This document shows positions 16,818 through 28,900 of a stretch of DNA of 64,000 nucleotides, piece by piece (the first letter of the stretch is position 1; every line of letters begins with the position of its first letter). A program made the position numbers and the translations under genes. The notes beneath the pieces are model-generated. The model did no database searches. It was not told the DNA's origin and saw only the letters and a program-made list of their open reading frames with translations. This stretch comes from Clostridia bacterium (GTDB taxonomy: Bacteria; Bacillota; Clostridia; Oscillospirales; CAG-272), in the NCBI GenBank assembly GCA_017520505.1, contig JAFXFN010000018.1, forward strand, positions 120,061-184,060, read 5' to 3'.

Positions 16818-17258
16818 TTATAAGAATGATTTCAGGTTATTTATATTATTTTCTTCGAATGCGACAACAGCACTCATAAGCTTCTCTGTATCGGGGGCGA
16901 TACCGCCGTGTGACATCGTCTTTTTTATTTCGGAAAGTCCCATAACGGAGCCGTTTATCATCATTTCGGCAATTTTTGAATCGCTTTTGTCCATTGCTGT
17001 ACCCATAATGATACCGATATCAGCAGGGATCTTCTGCAGAAGTCCTGCATCCTCGGGAGCTTTGTTCATTGCTGTAAGCTTGTCTGACGCCTCTTTTATA
17101 AACCCCTGATAGCCGTTAAGCTGTGCTGACATTGCACTTTTAAACTGTTCATTCTGAACCTTCGGCATCAGCTTTGCAATGGCATCTGTGCCCATTTTGG
17201 CACTTTGATAAACGTTCTGAAGTGCAATTTCGTTTGCACTTTTTTCATTCTTTTGCAT
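16818..17258 (-). CDS. Small all-helical protein, function unknown
   Basis: This 146-residue protein has no signal peptide and reads as four amphipathic helices with many Ala, Met and Lys residues, comparable to ferritin-like or DUF2383-like bundles, but I see no di-iron ligand pattern. A methionine-rich segment (IIMGTAMDKSDSKIAEMMI) precedes a HGG turn. The start is ambiguous: ATG at 17258 is chosen, but an in-frame GTG at 17267 also exists. Both sit in the arm of a 13-bp hairpin whose loop holds the ribosome binding site AAGGTAG. It is transcribed in the same direction as the upstream VanY-like gene, 42 bases away. Confidence 0.65.
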   Translation of the reverse strand: MQKNEKSANEIALQNVYQSAKMGTDAIAKLMPKVQNEQFKSAMSAQLNGYQGFIKEASDKLTAMNKAPEDAGLLQKIPADIGIIMGTAMDKSDSKIAEMMINGSVMGLSEIKKTMSHGGIAPDTEKLMSAVVAFEENNINNLKSFL

Positions 17259-17290
17259 ACATAACACCTACCTTTTGTGTTATTGTATGC
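17255..17290 (-). promoter_or_regulatory. Hairpin enclosing the ribosome binding site and start codon
   Basis: On the minus strand GCATAC-A-ATAACAC pairs with GTGTTATGTATGC, 13 pairs with one bulged A, around the loop AAAAGGTAG. The loop contains the Shine-Dalgarno sequence and the 3' arm contains the start codon of the helical-protein gene. It may also slow or end read-through from the VanY-like gene. Confidence 0.6.
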
Positions 17291-17299
17291 TTTTTCTTA

Positions 17300-18217
17300 T
17301 TAATTATTCAAATATTCGATATATTCCTCAAGGCACATATCGAGATCGACCATTCTTGAAGCATGGTATATACCGACGTAGCGGAAGTGCCACGGTTCGT
17401 ACACGATCTTTGTTATTTCCTCTTTATCCTCGGGGAATCTGAGAATAAAGCCGAACTTCCATGCGTTTTTGGCAAGCCATTTACCTTCAAAGGTATCACC
17501 GAATGTCTGATTAAAATTCTCGACGTCGCAGGCAAGTCCCGTTTGATGTTCGCTTTCTCCCGGGAATGCAGTGTCCATATGTATTATGGCTTCCGCTTCT
17601 TCTCTTGTAAGCGAGGGATCTTCTTTCATTTTATCATCGACGTAACGATTGAAGATATGCTCCTGTCTGTCATACGATCTGTAGCAGCTTGCCGCTGTCA
17701 CGTTTTTGCATCCTGCTGCGCGCGCTTCCTTCAAAAATGCTTCAAGTGCTTTAGCCGCATAAAGACGCATTTGCAGTGTGCTTCTCCACTCGGTCGTATC
17801 AACGACATCAACGAGGTCATCGGGAACGTAATTTCTGTCAATTCTGTTGTTATGATTTACAAGAATGAGATATGCGTCCCTATCTTCCGGATCAATATAT
17901 TTTTCATATTTTGAAATATCGGTCAGATATTCAGCTTCGGGAACTTCCCACGGTTTTTCCGTTTCAGGTTCTGTTATTTCATCATCCGTTTCAAGTTCTG
18001 TTGTTTCATCATCCGTTTCAGGTTCTGTTATTTCATCATCCGTTTCGGATTCCATTGCTGCATCTTGCGTCTGCACGTCCGTATCCTCGGCTACGGTATC
18101 GGTTGATGCTGTTGTTCCGTCTGACTTTGATGTGTCTGCCGTATCAACAGGATCACTTGCCGTACACGACGGAAGAAGCAAGGAAATTACTGTAAGTATG
18201 AGTATAAATTTTTTCAT
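17300..18217 (-). CDS. VanY-family D-Ala-D-Ala carboxypeptidase lipoprotein
   Basis: This 305-residue surface protein trims D-alanine from peptidoglycan stem peptides. A lipoprotein signal ends at LLLPSC (Cys18), a long acidic linker follows to residue ~90, and the zinc peptidase domain fills ~100-300. The M15B motifs are CYRSYDRQ, SEHQTGLACDV (zinc His and Asp) and EPWHFRYVG (catalytic Glu region and zinc His). The linker contains three 9-residue repeats of the type DDEITEPET. It is one base from the prmA stop, with GAGGGAT inside the prmA end, and so is the last gene of the hrcA operon or served by read-through. No vanRS-like genes are near, so this is wall remodelling rather than resistance. 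Confidence 0.88.
   Translation of the reverse strand: MKKFILILTVISLLLPSCTASDPVDTADTSKSDGTTASTDTVAEDTDVQTQDAAMESETDDEITEPETDDETTELETDDEITEPETEKPWEVPEAEYLTDISKYEKYIDPEDRDAYLILVNHNNRIDRNYVPDDLVDVVDTTEWRSTLQMRLYAAKALEAFLKEARAAGCKNVTAASCYRSYDRQEHIFNRYVDDKMKEDPSLTREEAEAIIHMDTAFPGESEHQTGLACDVENFNQTFGDTFEGKWLAKNAWKFGFILRFPEDKEEITKIVYEPWHFRYVGIYHASRMVDLDMCLEEYIEYLNN
17961..18041 (-). repeat. 27-bp tandem repeat in the VanY-like linker
   Basis: Three adjacent 27-base units (17961-17987, 17988-18014, 18015-18041), differing at only two positions in the middle unit, encode acidic DDEITEPET-type repeats; a partial fourth follows. Confidence 0.85.
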
Positions 18218-18218
18218 A

Positions 18219-19136
18219 TCAATCCCTCATTTTGAAAACCATGGCACACCACGATTTTTCTTCTTTTATTTCAATGTATTCAAGAGGTGTTTTCAGTGCA
18301 GCACTGAGCACTTCTTCTGCTCTTTCTTCAATTATGCCGCTTGTTATCAAAATACCGCCCGGCTTTAAGAACTTTTCAACATCGGGGAGCATCCTTATGA
18401 TAATATCAGCAACGATATTTGCGCAGATAAGGTCATACGTTTTTTCTTCAACCCCTGCAAAAAGGTCGCTTCTTCCGCAGGTGATATTTGTAATACCGTT
18501 ATCATTTACGTTTTCGTTTGCAACACGAACTGCAACGGGATCGATATCATAAGCGTTTACACTCTTTGCGCCGAGCTTTGATGCGGCTATAGCAAGTATA
18601 CCGCTTCCCGTACCGAGGTCAAGACATACGTCGTTTTCTTTTACGTACTTTTCTATAAGCATCGCCACAAGTCTTGTTGTTTCGTGTGTACCTGTACCAA
18701 ATGCCATTCCGGGGTCCATTTTCAGTATAAGGTCGCCCTCTTTTGCATCATACTTTTCCCACGCAGGAACAACAACGAGTCTTTCGCCGATGCGAAGCGG
18801 CTTATAATACTTCTTCCAAGCACCTGCCCAGTCCTCTTCCTTGACACCGATAACCGATATTTCCGTGTCGATGTTAAGCTCTGTAAAGCGTGTTCTGAGA
18901 TGGGAGATCGCTTCTGCGGGATTTCTTTCATCGGGAATAAAAATGCTAACTGCCGCTTTTGTTTTGTCAGCATTCAATATTTGTTCGTCGATAAGATCAC
19001 CGTACATTGTTTTGAGGTTTTCATCTATGTCGCTGTAGTCTTCTATCATAAGTCCGTTATCTACCATTGACATAACAGCGCAAACCTCTTCAAGCTTTTC
19101 GGTTGAGCATACGACACGTATCTGTTTGTAATCCAT
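18219..19136 (-). CDS. prmA: Ribosomal protein L11 methyltransferase
   Basis: This 305-residue enzyme trimethylates ribosomal protein L11 using S-adenosylmethionine. The N-terminal ~100 residues form the L11-recognition domain and residues ~120-305 the methyltransferase. Family signatures are WAGAWKKYYKPL, DPGMAFGTGTHETT, the SAM loop DLGTGSGILAIAASKLGA, and ICANIVADII with the family Asn-Ile. Length is normal. It lies four bases after dnaJ on the same strand; prmA next to the dnaK operon is a known Bacillota arrangement. Confidence 0.96.
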   Translation of the reverse strand: MDYKQIRVVCSTEKLEEVCAVMSMVDNGLMIEDYSDIDENLKTMYGDLIDEQILNADKTKAAVSIFIPDERNPAEAISHLRTRFTELNIDTEISVIGVKEEDWAGAWKKYYKPLRIGERLVVVPAWEKYDAKEGDLILKMDPGMAFGTGTHETTRLVAMLIEKYVKENDVCLDLGTGSGILAIAASKLGAKSVNAYDIDPVAVRVANENVNDNGITNITCGRSDLFAGVEEKTYDLICANIVADIIIRMLPDVEKFLKPGGILITSGIIEERAEEVLSAALKTPLEYIEIKEEKSWCAMVFKMRD

Positions 19137-19140
19137 AAAT

Positions 19141-20286
19141 TTACTTTCTGTTTTTCTTTATTTTTTCAAAAAATGACTGTTTATTTTTAAAATTGCTTTC
19201 TCCGCAGGATTCTGCAAATTCACGAAGCAGCTGCTTTTGCTTTTCGCTCAAATTCTTCGGTGTTTCGATTATGACCGTAAAGAACAGATTGCCCTTGCGT
19301 TTTGTGTTGATATTTACAACACCCTTTTCTTTAATTGTAAATGTAGTTCCTGTCTGTGTGCCTTCGGGTATCGTATACTTTACGTTGCCTTCAAGCGTTG
19401 GAATTTCAAGCTCTGCACCGAGTGTTGCCTCGGCAAAAGTTATCGGCACTTCACAGTAGAGGTCGCTTCCGTCACGTTCAAACACACTGTGGTTTCGCAC
19501 GGATATTTCAACAACAAGGTCGCCTGCGTTCATTCCGGATGTACTTTCGTCACCCTGACCTCTTACCGAAAGTCTTTGACCGTTATCGATACCTGCGGGT
19601 ATATTTACCTCGATCTTCTTGTTTATGCGGACATATCCCGTTCCTTTACAATTAGAGCAGGGGTTTGTGACCGTTTTTCCTTTTCCTCGGCATTTATCAC
19701 ACTGCTGTGTGGTCTGCATCATACCGAGCATTGTGCGCTGTGTAACCTTTATTTGTCCTGTACCGCCGCACTTGTCACAAGTTTTTACGTCACTTGAATT
19801 CTTTGCGCCGACGCCCTTACACGTATCGCACTTTTCAACACGTGCATATTTGATTTCTTTTTTACAGCCGAAAGCCGCTTCATCAAATGTAAGGGTGACT
19901 CTTTGGAAAATATCACGTCCGGGTGAGCCTCGTCTTCCCTGACTTCTTCCGCCGCCTCCGCCGAAAAATGAGCCGAATATGTCACCAAGGTCAAAGTCCA
20001 TACCGTCAAAGCCGCCAAAACCGCCGAATCCACCGCCTCCAAAGCCCGCATTGGGATCGACACCTGCGTGTCCGTACTGGTCATATCTTGCCTTTTTATC
20101 GGCATCTGACAGCACCTCGTACGCTTCATTGACCTCTTTAAATTTAACCTCGGCCTCCTTGTCACCCGGATTGACATCGGGGTGATATTTTTTTGCAAGT
20201 GAACGATAAGCTTTCTTTATATCGCTGTCGCTTGCCCCTTTATTTATACCGAGAACCTCATAATAATCTCTCTTTTTGTCTGCCAT
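19141..20286 (-). CDS. dnaJ: Chaperone DnaJ
   Basis: This 381-residue Hsp40 stimulates the ATPase of DnaK and delivers unfolded substrates. The J domain holds HPD in [11 protein letters not shown] (residues ~33-40). A Gly/Phe-rich linker of unusual glycine density follows ([20 protein letters not shown]), then four CxxCxGxG-type zinc repeats ([32 protein letters not shown]) at ~135-215 and the C-terminal peptide-binding domains. It lies 68 bases after dnaK with a hairpin between them. Confidence 0.98.
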   Translation of the reverse strand: MADKKRDYYEVLGINKGASDSDIKKAYRSLAKKYHPDVNPGDKEAEVKFKEVNEAYEVLSDADKKARYDQYGHAGVDPNAGFGGGGFGGFGGFDGMDFDLGDIFGSFFGGGGGRSQGRRGSPGRDIFQRVTLTFDEAAFGCKKEIKYARVEKCDTCKGVGAKNSSDVKTCDKCGGTGQIKVTQRTMLGMMQTTQQCDKCRGKGKTVTNPCSNCKGTGYVRINKKIEVNIPAGIDNGQRLSVRGQGDESTSGMNAGDLVVEISVRNHSVFERDGSDLYCEVPITFAEATLGAELEIPTLEGNVKYTIPEGTQTGTTFTIKEKGVVNINTKRKGNLFFTVIIETPKNLSEKQKQLLREFAESCGESNFKNKQSFFEKIKKNRK

Positions 20287-20309
20287 AAAACACTCCGTAA
20301 ATCCGACTT

Positions 20310-20338
20310 TAGGCGGCGGGTAAAAAACCCACCGCCTA
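20310..20338 (-). promoter_or_regulatory. Intercistronic dnaK-dnaJ hairpin
   Basis: TAGGCGGTGGGT pairs with ACCCGCCGCCTA with one mismatch around a TTTTT loop. There is no T tract after it, so it is more likely an mRNA-stability or processing element than a terminator. Confidence 0.55.
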
Positions 20339-20354
20339 TATTCGGCAATATTAA

Positions 20355-22193
<1,839 letters not shown>

Positions 22194-22208
22194 TTACCTC
22201 TTTCTTTA

Positions 22209-22781
22209 TTAGTTTGCGACCTTTACCATTGCGTATCTTATTACGCGGTCGCCTTTTTTATAACCTTTCTGAAGAACAAGTGATATTGTATTTTCACCGA
22301 ATTCCTCGTTTTCCTCGTGCATTACCGCACTGTGTATCTCTGCGTTGAATTCATCGCCCACAGCGCCGTAAGCTTCAACACCCATCTTTGCAAGCGTATC
22401 GTGAAAACCGTTGATTATCATTAAAAGACCGTTTTTTGATTCCTCGTCAGCGGCAAATTCAGCCGCACGCTCGATATTATCAAATATCGGCAGCATTTCC
22501 TCAACAGCATCCATATATGCGCTTGAATAAATGGTTTCGCTTTCCTTAGCTGTGCGTTTTTTGAAATTGTCGAATTCAGCAAACAGACGAACGTATTTAT
22601 CTGATGCCTCCGCTTTTTCCTTTTGCGCTTTTTCAAGTGATTCGGAAAGTGTGCGGTTTTCGAGCTTCAACGCTTCAATTTCCTTTTTTTCTTTCTTTTT
22701 GTCCTTTTTCGTTTTTTCTTCCTCTTGCGCAGCTTCCTGCTCAATCGGTTCTTTATCCGTCAACTCTTCGTTTTCAGGCAT
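22209..22781 (-). CDS. grpE: Nucleotide exchange factor GrpE
   Basis: This 190-residue partner of DnaK speeds ADP release. Residues 1-~45 are a highly charged Glu/Lys-rich tail, ~40-90 a long coiled coil, and ~90-190 the head, with the family segments FDNFKKRTAKE, LPIFDNIERA and the C-terminal LQKGYKKGDRVIRYAMVKVAN. It is the second gene of the hrcA operon. Confidence 0.97.
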   Translation of the reverse strand: MPENEELTDKEPIEQEAAQEEEKTKKDKKKEKKEIEALKLENRTLSESLEKAQKEKAEASDKYVRLFAEFDNFKKRTAKESETIYSSAYMDAVEEMLPIFDNIERAAEFAADEESKNGLLMIINGFHDTLAKMGVEAYGAVGDEFNAEIHSAVMHEENEEFGENTISLVLQKGYKKGDRVIRYAMVKVAN

Positions 22782-22807
22782 ACCTTAATTCCTTTCTGGG
22801 ATCTATT

Positions 22808-23872
22808 TTAATCATCCGAGGATTTTAATTCCTTTATTTCCGGATTTTGTATTGTGCTTGAAATACATTTAGCAAGATACTCAACCATCGCAACGACCTT
22901 TGGATATTCCATTCGCTGAGGTCCTATAACACCGATAGCGCCTACGACCTTGCCGTTCACCTTAAAGGTTTTCAGTATCATCGAGGAGTTTTCAGCCACC
23001 GTACTTCCCTCTCCGCCGATGTAAATGCTTACGTCGTTTCCGGAATCCTTTTCGACGAGATCCATTATTTCTTCTTTCTTATCCATAAGCGAAAGAAGCT
23101 TACGCAGATTTTCAACGTCGGAAAATTCGGGGTGCTCAAGAAGCTTTTCAACGCCCTCGAACTTCAGCTCGCCCTCGTCATCGCTGTTCATGGCATCGTA
23201 CACACACTTTATCACGGGAGATATAAGCATATCGTACATTCCCATATCCGCTTCCATTTTCATTATAAGCGGTAAAGAAATTTCGGATGATACCCTATGC
23301 GTAATATTGTTATTAAGCACTCCGCACAAGCGATTGAGGATCTCCTCATCAACCTCGATTTTGGACTGAATGTACCTTGATTTTACCGTTTTATCACTCA
23401 TTATCATACTGAGGATAAAATTTCGGCTGTCCACGTAAGTCGTTTTAAAACAGCTTACTATGAGATTCGTTGCCTTAGGCTTTACGGAAACCGTAGGATA
23501 ATTCGTCATCGAGGTAATGAGCTTTCCTGCCGCCTTGAGCATTTTGTCAAGCTGTGATATGCGGGCACGCTGCATATTGTTAAGCTCTTCAAGCTCTCTT
23601 GATGTGAGCGAATATGCCTGCATAAGCGAATCGACGTAAAATCTGTATCCCGCCTTTGACGGCACACGGCCCGCCGATGTATGAGGCTGTTCAAGATAGC
23701 CCATACTCTCAAGCTCGCTCATTTCATTTCTGATGGTTGCGGAAGAACAGCCGATATCGCACATCGATGTGAGGTATTTCGATCCGACAGGCTCACCGTT
23801 TTCGATGTGCGCATCAATGAGCGCACGGAGAATTGCTTTTTTTCTTTCTGAAAGTTCGTCCCCGATACCCAT
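22808..23872 (-). CDS. hrcA: Heat-inducible transcription repressor HrcA
   Basis: This 354-residue repressor binds CIRCE and controls class I heat-shock genes. The N-terminal winged helix covers residues 1-~75 (RKKAILRALIDAHI, SSATIRNEMSELESMGYLEQPHTSAGRVPS). The central domain and C-terminus contain IYIGGEGS and GAIGVIGPQRMEYPKVV, all diagnostic. GGAGG lies seven bases before the ATG. A CIRCE operator sits 19 bases upstream, so the operon is autoregulated. Confidence 0.97.
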   Translation of the reverse strand: MGIGDELSERKKAILRALIDAHIENGEPVGSKYLTSMCDIGCSSATIRNEMSELESMGYLEQPHTSAGRVPSKAGYRFYVDSLMQAYSLTSRELEELNNMQRARISQLDKMLKAAGKLITSMTNYPTVSVKPKATNLIVSCFKTTYVDSRNFILSMIMSDKTVKSRYIQSKIEVDEEILNRLCGVLNNNITHRVSSEISLPLIMKMEADMGMYDMLISPVIKCVYDAMNSDDEGELKFEGVEKLLEHPEFSDVENLRKLLSLMDKKEEIMDLVEKDSGNDVSIYIGGEGSTVAENSSMILKTFKVNGKVVGAIGVIGPQRMEYPKVVAMVEYLAKCISSTIQNPEIKELKSSDD

Positions 23873-23890
23873 TTGACCGCCTCCATTTCA

Positions 23891-23917
23891 TTAGCACTTT
23901 GCGTTATCGAGTGCTAA
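23891..23917 (-). promoter_or_regulatory. CIRCE operator of the hrcA operon
   Basis: On the plus strand TTAGCACTT and GAGTGCTAA flank nine bases, matching CIRCE except for one base. A minus-strand TATAAT at 23942-23937 lies just upstream and is probably the -10 box, which places the operator in the leader near the start of transcription. The -35 match is poor. Confidence 0.92.
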
Positions 23918-24092
23918 ACTTTACATAGAATGTACCATTATAAACGATTTTATTCAATAAGTTTTTAGAATTTTTCTGTGAATTATTTGTTAATTGTGCG
24001 TTTTTCTGGCATTCAGATGCATTTTGTGATAAAAAATATATAGGCAGAACCTTTTACCTATGATAAATCGGTTTAATTTTTAATAAAAACAC

Positions 24093-24120
24093 TTGACACT
24101 TAATAAAAAGGTGTTATAAT
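24093..24120 (+). promoter_or_regulatory. Promoter of the oxidoreductase gene
   Basis: Exact TTGACA and TATAAT boxes are separated by 16 bases and lie 45 bases before the ATG at 24165. Confidence 0.75.
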
Positions 24121-24164
24121 AACTATATGAATTTAATTGTTTGATCCGAAAGGAATTATTAGTA

Positions 24165-25223
24165 ATGGCACATAAGCTTGGTATAATCGGTTACGGTGGA
24201 ATGGCAACGTACCATCAGCGCCGCATAAAAGAATCTCTTTCTGATATATTAACGGTAACAGCCGCATTTGATATCGATGCTGAAAGGCTCGCACTTGCTG
24301 AAAAATCCGGTCTTAAAACATTTGACAGTGTCGAAGACTTTTTCGCATCAAAGCTTTTTGACATCGTGCTCGTTGCAACGCCCAACAACTTCCACCCTCA
24401 TTACGTCATTTCCGCACTTGAACACGGATATCACGTTGTTTGCGAAAAGCCCGTTGCAATAACCGTCAAGGAATTCGACAGCATGGTGGAGGCATCTAAA
24501 AGGACCGGCAACGTATTTACCGTTCATCAGAACAGACGTTGGGACAAGGATTACAGAATAGTAAAAAAAGCAATAGAAACAGGTCTTATCGGCAAGCCCT
24601 ATGCAATCGAATCACGTGTACACGGTCAGAACGGTGTCGTTCACGGCTGGCGTGAATTCAAGGTTGCAGGCGGCGGTATGCTCTTTGACTGGGGCGTACA
24701 TCAGATAGACCAGATCGTTGATATGATGAACGGCGAAAAAATCGTTTCCGTTTACGCAAATCTCCATTCGGTAAGAACGCCCGAGGTAGATGACTACTAC
24801 AAGCTCATTATCCGTTTTTCAAACGGAACAACGGCACAGATAGAAACAAGCACGTACACGCTCATTCAGCAGCCTCGCTGGTATGCTTACGGCGACGGCG
24901 GTTCTCTTGTAATTGACGCTTGGGATTGCAAGGGCAGAATAATCCGTGCAAAGGATCACATGATGAACTGGGAGCCCGTTGTTGTGCAGACCGTTGCAGG
25001 TCCTACAAGAACAATGGCACCCCGCCCCGTTGAAACGCTTGAAGAAATACCGCTTCCCGAGGCTGATCCCGATTGGGCTGATTATTACCGCAATGTCATT
25101 GCGGCAATAGAAGGAAAGGAAGAGCTTATCGTCAACGAAGTAAACGTACGCCGTGTGCTTCAGGTAATGGAAGCCGCATTTGAGTCTGACAGACTTAATG
25201 CGGGTATTGCTTGCGAAATATAA
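24165..25223 (+). CDS. Gfo/Idh/MocA-family NAD(P)-dependent oxidoreductase
   Basis: This 352-residue enzyme oxidises a sugar, inositol or related hydroxyl compound. The N-terminal Rossmann domain begins LGIIGYGGMATYH, followed by VLVATPNNFHPHYV and the family EKP motif (VVCEKPVA; Lys in the active site). The C-terminal domain has the HQNRRWDKDY segment and GMLFDWGVHQIDQ, where Asp and His are likely catalytic. ATG at 24165 is chosen because AAAGGA precedes it; a TTG eight codons upstream overlaps that site. It is monocistronic. Its substrate cannot be told from context. Confidence 0.88.
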   Translation: MAHKLGIIGYGGMATYHQRRIKESLSDILTVTAAFDIDAERLALAEKSGLKTFDSVEDFFASKLFDIVLVATPNNFHPHYVISALEHGYHVVCEKPVAITVKEFDSMVEASKRTGNVFTVHQNRRWDKDYRIVKKAIETGLIGKPYAIESRVHGQNGVVHGWREFKVAGGGMLFDWGVHQIDQIVDMMNGEKIVSVYANLHSVRTPEVDDYYKLIIRFSNGTTAQIETSTYTLIQQPRWYAYGDGGSLVIDAWDCKGRIIRAKDHMMNWEPVVVQTVAGPTRTMAPRPVETLEEIPLPEADPDWADYYRNVIAAIEGKEELIVNEVNVRRVLQVMEAAFESDRLNAGIACEI

Positions 25224-25238
25224 TATTGTAAATAAAAC

Positions 25239-25276
25239 AAAAGGATATTCTTTGTAATCACAAGGAATATCCTTTT
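25239..25276. terminator. Bidirectional terminator after the oxidoreductase gene
   Basis: A stem of about 17 pairs starts AAAAGGATATTC and ends GAATATCCTTTT with an AATC loop; T-rich sequence follows on both strands. It also serves the converging DUF1963-like gene. Confidence 0.85.
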
Positions 25277-25295
25277 ATCTTTTGAAGTTATATTT

Positions 25296-25934
25296 TTAAA
25301 CTATAAGCACACGGATGTCGGAAAAGTCCTTTTCCTCAAGTGCTTTTTTATTTATAAGGAAGCACAGCTCCTCTCCTTTTTCAAACGAAAATGAAACTGT
25401 TTCATCCTCATACGCCTTGAACGATGCGAAAACAACCATATCGTCGGACACATTGAATTCCTCGCCGTCATCCTCTGATTCATCAAATTCGTCTTCGAAT
25501 TCATCCTCTGCATCGTCCTCGAATTCAAGATCACCGCTGTCTAAAACAAGGCTGACATCATAATCATCACAAGATTCAATCAGCTCAATGGCGTCGGGTG
25601 ACAGATCATTACCGTCTTCATCAACAAGGCGGAGCGTTGCAAGGTTATCTTCGTTTTCGTTAAACCAGAACACCTTTGCCGCCCCCTTTACATTGGGAGT
25701 TGCGGGCTGTTCTGCGGCATTATAGAAGAAATAGAGTATTCCCTCTTTCGGAAGAAGCTCGCTTTCCAAATCCTTGCAGTTTATCTGCGCAATAAACGTC
25801 ATATCAACATCGTCACCGTATCTTGACGTTGTGACGGGCCAATCAAAATATTCGGGTGCATCGGGTGAGCCGAACATACGTGTTTCACCAACTGCAAATT
25901 CTCTTTTTTCGCCTGAAATAATAAAGTTTTTCAT
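25296..25934 (-). CDS. DUF1963 (YwqG-like) protein
   Basis: This 212-residue soluble, very acidic protein carries the YwqG/DUF1963 core: MTFIAQINCKDLESELLPKEGILYFFYN, where the phrase for an aqueous-insoluble input, a Leu-Pro turn and a Phe-Phe strand recur in the family. A stretch at ~150-175 is almost only Asp, Glu, Ser and Phe. Function of the family is unknown. It is 18 bases downstream of the large lipoprotein gene and may share its transcript. Confidence 0.7.
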   Translation of the reverse strand: MKNFIISGEKREFAVGETRMFGSPDAPEYFDWPVTTSRYGDDVDMTFIAQINCKDLESELLPKEGILYFFYNAAEQPATPNVKGAAKVFWFNENEDNLATLRLVDEDGNDLSPDAIELIESCDDYDVSLVLDSGDLEFEDDAEDEFEDEFDESEDDGEEFNVSDDMVVFASFKAYEDETVSFSFEKGEELCFLINKKALEEKDFSDIRVLIV

Positions 25935-25952
25935 CGTAGTTCACTTTCTGTA

Positions 25953-28900
25953 TCAATAATTTTGGAAAAGATAATTGAGTCTTCCGTGAGGTGCTGTATC
26001 ACCGTCTGTATACATCTGCTCCATTGTCGTTATCTTTTGCTTGCTGTCTGCCCATTTGAAGCAGAATTTGACATTATCGGAGGTAAGTCCGAGTGCCGAA
26101 CGAGGTACGGTTATCATAAGCTCATTACCCTCGAGGATATAATCAACAGATGCGCTTTGAGTATAGCTGTACGTTTTGCCGTTACCTGTGTATTTGCTTA
26201 CGCTTTCCCAATCGACAATATAATCGTAGCCGTACCAGCCCGAAGATGCGCTCATATCCGTGTTGATATACAGATTGAGGCTTGTTCCGGTTTTATCGGT
26301 CGAAATATTCTTCGTACACTTCACATAAAAATAGAAGTTTCTGCTGTCAAAGCATACCTTGGCATTGGTTATGTCGTTTCTGTTAGTCTGATTGACATAG
26401 CTTGTATTACCGAAGCCGTATGTATTTCTTCCTATCGCATCGCCCTTGGCGTCAAGATAATCGACCTGAACATCCACCCAATCCGACATACTTCTTATGC
26501 ATCCGTCTTGTCTTTGAGGCTGTATGAGCGTAGGTGCTGTGCCTTTATATCTGTTGATATTGTACATCAGCTGCATATAATAGTTATCGAAGTAATATCC
26601 CTTTGCCATTTCACAGTCACGGCTGAATTCAACGTCAAAGCAGTCAATAAACATTATCGTATGACTGCCCTCTGATTTCTGTCTTTGAGCAACCCATTCG
26701 TTCCAGCCTGTGACAAGAACAACGGGAACGTCCTCTTTTATTGCTCTGTCCCACGTTTCCTGAAAATTATAGCCGTAAAGATAAGAATTATCACCGTTAT
26801 AGCTGTCATTATAATTGCCGTTTCTGTAGCTTCTTCCGCGGTCACGTGTAGGACCGTAAAGAGATGCGATACTGAACGTGACAGTTGAGCAATGCTGTGC
26901 AACCGAAACGCTTATAGCTTCACGCTTTCCGCTGTCATTATAATATACCTCATTCCATTTAAAGAAGCTTATCCACGGCCAACCGTTTACCCTTTGCGAG
27001 CTTTCATTTGGCCACTGTGCTTCCCTTACGGTGAAGAAATTGCGAAGCTGTGTGCTGAGTTGATTTTCAAATCCTACGACAACGGGACGTCCTTCAAGGC
27101 AGAACCACGTATCGGGATAATATTTCGTTGCGTAAATATTGTTATAAAGCTGTGTTATAGTACCTGCTGAATCCGTATGCGTATAGAAAACTATTTTGGG
27201 GGCATCCCAACCCATTGCATTGTATTCGTGCAAAATACTCATAAGCGCTTTTGCATTTTCAATATACGGATAACCGTTTGTACAGTCAATGTAAAGAAAA
27301 TCAACGCCTGCGTTTGTGAGCTGTTCTACGTGCTTACGCATTACCCATCTGTCGTTGCTCTTGTAATAACCGTACAGAGGCTCTGTGTAAAAATGCATCG
27401 AGCCGACGGGCCCCCATCTTGAGGTGTTTCTTGCCGCATCGCTGTACTGCGCAAGTATTTTCATATTGTCATATACGCCGTAGTCGCCGTGCTCACCAAG
27501 CCAGAGGAAGTAGAAAAGTCCCACATATTTTTCTTCGTTCACAACACCGACGCTGTTATTCATACCGTCGATAACAAGTCCCGTGTCACTGAATCCGACA
27601 AGAGGGCCGAATGTGTTGTTGTTTTTATTAGGTGCTTTAAGACCTTCCTTTGTAACGATATAATCACCGTCTACGGAATACGAATCATAATCGCTTGCAG
27701 GTCTTTGAGCATTGACGCCGTCCTCCGGTGCAAAGTCTTTATTTGCAAGAAATACCGAACGCACCTGTGACATACTTCCCGCTGTCAGCAGATAGTATGA
27801 TGTGTATTTACCGTTTGTCGGCAGATATTCATTTTTATAAAGTGAACGTGTAATTCCTTTCGTTTCTATACCGTCAGCACTCGGCGCATATATACCGAGA
27901 CATACAGATGCTGTGCTGTCGGCTGAAACGAGCCATCTTTCATTGCTTGATGAGGGAAATTCAACGCTTGATGTAAGTTTTGAATAAGCACCGTCAGTCC
28001 ACGCATCAGAGCCTGTATAAGAATAGAAATCGGAAAGCTTCGGCAACGGAACAACAGACGGTATATACTGTCTTTCTCTGTTTTCGTGACCGAATTCGTA
28101 AAAATCGCTGACACTTATCTGCGCCTGAACACAGTCGCTGTAAAGTGTATAAACCGTTTCGATATAGCTGTCCGCAAGTACATCGTTTGAAGCATCGTAA
28201 GGCTGAACCTTAACTGTTATCGATTTTGACGTTACAGAATAATCAATGAGCTTTCCGTACGTCTGGTCGAGTGTATATTTATCATTGCCGTGAGGGTATT
28301 CATCACTTCCGAGATAACTGTTGTAAACAATATTTACGACGTCTCCCGTTGCAGATTCAAGATTCTCATAATAAGATACGGCACCGCCTGAAATAAGATC
28401 GATTCCGAGCTTTACGGAATTATTCTCAATATAGATATTGCTGTCGGGTATTTCCTCATACTTTGCCGAAAGTGATGTAAGGGTGAGCTTTTCGCTTTGC
28501 TCTGTCGTATTGCTGAACTCATAGGATAATATAACATCGCCCGTTTCGCCTTCCGCCGCACCGTCGATAAAAGCAGTATATTCTACATTTTCACCTGCGG
28601 CGAGATAAAACGATTCGGTTATTTTTTCTTCACCGCTTCTATACGTTATCTTCGCTTTCATATCGGCAGTTGCGGTATAGACGACTGTAAATTTATTGAA
28701 TTCCTTTTTTTCTTCACTTACAGCCTTGACCGTTGCTGTTTTTGTTATTATATAATTGTTGTCATAACCGCTTACCATTCCGTCAAAGCCTGTTACGTTT
28801 GCGGAAAATGCACCGTAAAGCGAATTGATGCTCGCACTTTCGCATACAGCGATCGCCTCGGCAATCGTTTCGGGTGCATCCTGGGTATTTTTACATACGC

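Noticed and set aside
17300..18217. VanY-like gene as a vancomycin resistance determinant
   Set aside because: No vanRS, vanHAX or other resistance genes are near; it sits behind prmA and is best read as a wall-remodelling enzyme.
25962..28114. Several open frames antisense or out of frame to the giant lipoprotein gene (for example 25962-26675 and 27177-27422)
   Set aside because: They overlap a single long frame with a signal peptide and domain structure and carry no recognisable protein features.
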